Source: Nocardia jejuensis NBRC 103114 (lineage in GTDB: Bacteria > Actinomycetota > Actinomycetes > Mycobacteriales > Mycobacteriaceae). Taken from it: a stretch of DNA of 38,636 nt. The DNA lies in NCBI RefSeq assembly GCF_001613145.1, contig NZ_BDBU01000069.1, forward strand, positions 1 through 38,636, given 5' to 3'. Below, in pieces: positions 37,677 to 38,636 of the stretch. The notes beneath the pieces were generated by a model, which ran no database searches, was not told the DNA's origin, and saw nothing but the letters and a program-made list of their open reading frames with translations. The number at the start of each line of letters is the position of its first letter. Positions within the stretch are counted from its first letter, which is position 1. The position numbers were made by a program, and so were the translations under genes.

Positions 37677-38636
37677 ATGGCTGTGACAGCTCGAGTTGGG
37701 GCAGTGCATCTCGGCTGGGACGTGGTGTCGACGGCCGCCGGTGGCGGCGGGTCGGCCATCCGCCCGGTCCAGGTCGAAAGCACGTACACGCCGCCCGCCT
37801 ACCTCCTGGCGGACGCATCCGGACGGTTGCACACCGCGGGTGTGGACCGGCGTCCCGACGTGGGCATCGCCATCGCCGACGTGCGCGACATCCTCGGCCA
37901 CCCGCAGATCGTGGTGGCCGGGGCGACCTGGCCCGCCGAACTGGTGTTCCGAGCGCGCATGCACAATCCGCTGGCCTCCATCGCCGAGTACCTCGGCGGC
38001 CAGCCGGACGTGATCGCGCTGCCGTACCCGGACGACTGGCCGGACCCCAAGGTCGACGAATACGTGCGCCTGGTCGAGCAGCTCGGCGTGCTCGCCGAAC
38101 CGCTGCCCGAATCGGTGGCGCTGTCCGGCTACGTGCGGGCGCTGGGCCTGATCCGGGCGGCCGGACGCGGGCCCGCGGTCGGCGCCGTCGGCGTGTACTC
38201 CGACGGGCGCGAATGCCTGGTCGTGGCCGTGCACGGGGACGACGAACAACCCACCGAATCGATGAGCGTCGCCATCACGGCGGACGCGCTGCACGAGGCG
38301 CGGGCCGCGGACAACGTGGTCATCGAGGTGATGGCGGCGGCGCGTGCGATCGACGCCGACACCTCCACCGTTCTGCTGACCGGCAACGTGTGTTTCAACG
38401 ACGCCATCCGGCTGGCCTTCCAGAACCATCTCGGGCATCGGTTCCAGGTCGCCGACCATCCGATGCACGCGCTCGTGCTCGGGGCCACGCATCTGCTGGT
38501 CGCGGACAGCGAGGGCGAGTACCCGGAAGAGCCGGTCCAGCAGGTGGATTCGGGCCGGGGCGCTCCGAGCGCGGCGAATCAGCGTTCGGGTGACGCGGTG
38601 CCGGGCGCGCAGCGCGGTGCCGCGGGCGCCGGGGCA
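37677..38636 (+). CDS. Probable ESX-4 associated protein (Rv3446c-like position), N-terminal part
   Basis: An open frame of 320 codons runs off the right edge. The start is ATG 37677, or GTG 37683 if CACACT (37670-37675) is a -10 box of a leaderless message; no Shine-Dalgarno is seen. The N-terminus (VGAVHLGWDVVSTAAGG, QVESTYTPPAYLLADASGRLHTAGV) and the later LLTGNVCFNDAIRLAFQNHLGH suggest the actin/Hsp70-like fold of type VII secretion-associated proteins. In mycobacterial ESX-4 the Rv3446c gene follows eccC4 in the same direction; here the kinase/FHA block separates them. The visible end turns Gly/Ala/Ser-rich (residues about 285-320), probably a linker to a second domain. The assignment rests mainly on position and general look. 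Confidence 0.5.
   Translation, partial: MAVTARVGAVHLGWDVVSTAAGGGGSAIRPVQVESTYTPPAYLLADASGRLHTAGVDRRPDVGIAIADVRDILGHPQIVVAGATWPAELVFRARMHNPLASIAEYLGGQPDVIALPYPDDWPDPKVDEYVRLVEQLGVLAEPLPESVALSGYVRALGLIRAAGRGPAVGAVGVYSDGRECLVVAVHGDDEQPTESMSVAITADALHEARAADNVVIEVMAAARAIDADTSTVLLTGNVCFNDAIRLAFQNHLGHRFQVADHPMHALVLGATHLLVADSEGEYPEEPVQQVDSGRGAPSAANQRSGDAVPGAQRGAAGAGA

Noticed and set aside
1..38636. CRISPR array, insertion sequence, prophage or attachment sites
   Set aside because: No regularly spaced direct repeats, transposase or integrase motifs, or terminal inverted repeats with target duplications were seen.

Overview
The window comes from a high-GC actinobacterium of the Nocardia type. This rests on the ribosomal gene order infA-rpmJ-rpsM-rpsK-rpsD-rpoA-rplQ-truA followed by a type VII secretion (ESX) locus, frequent GTG starts, SD-less starts, and nitrilase-linked AraC regulators of the rhodococcal NitR style. 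The genus is an inference.

Layout. (1) 1-636: the 5' part of a minus-strand gene for a proline-rich, repetitive protein, running off the left edge. (2) 637-6034: a plus-strand ribosomal/RNA polymerase operon (IF-1, L36, S13, S11, S4, RNAP alpha, L17), a terminator, then truA. (3) 6313-11734: an accessory block of three paralogous AraC/NitR-type regulators and two nitrilase-fold proteins. Both nitrilase-like proteins keep the catalytic Glu45, Lys127 and Glu134, but both have glycine at position 161, where the nucleophilic cysteine should be. (4) 11736-15017: a copper-type CsoR repressor with a textbook-like operator, a divergent MTA/purine nucleoside phosphorylase, an NAD-dependent sugar epimerase with an unusual hydrophilic insertion, and an FMN reductase. 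(5) 15005-25337: the ESX core eccE(-), eccB(+), mycP(-), eccD(-), eccC(+). Position (just after rplQ-truA) and gene orientation match the mycobacterial ESX-4 locus, but with an eccE. (6) 25411-37564: a block placed between eccC and the last gene. On the minus strand lie lipoprotein, Ser/Thr kinase, lipoprotein, lipoprotein and two WXG100 proteins. Next to them are a zinc-ribbon/FHA protein, a zinc-metallopeptidase lipoprotein and an FHA-FHA-ABC exporter. (7) 37677-end: the start of a gene occupying the place of the ESX-4 associated Rv3446c-type protein.

How it fits together. EccB/C/D/E and mycosin form the secretion machine and the WXG100 pair are probable substrates. The transmembrane kinase and two FHA (phosphothreonine-reading) proteins form a probable phospho-signalling layer, with three related two-cysteine lipoproteins at the outer face. 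This looks like a kinase-controlled envelope module lodged inside an ESX-4 locus.

Most unusual observations: the paired regulator/cysteine-less nitrilase modules, the lipoprotein-kinase-FHA-ABC block in ESX-4, mutually exclusive hairpins between rpsD and rpoA, a 20-bp perfect palindrome across the rplQ stop codon, and the insertion in the epimerase. No tRNA, rRNA, CRISPR array, transposase or attachment site was recognised.
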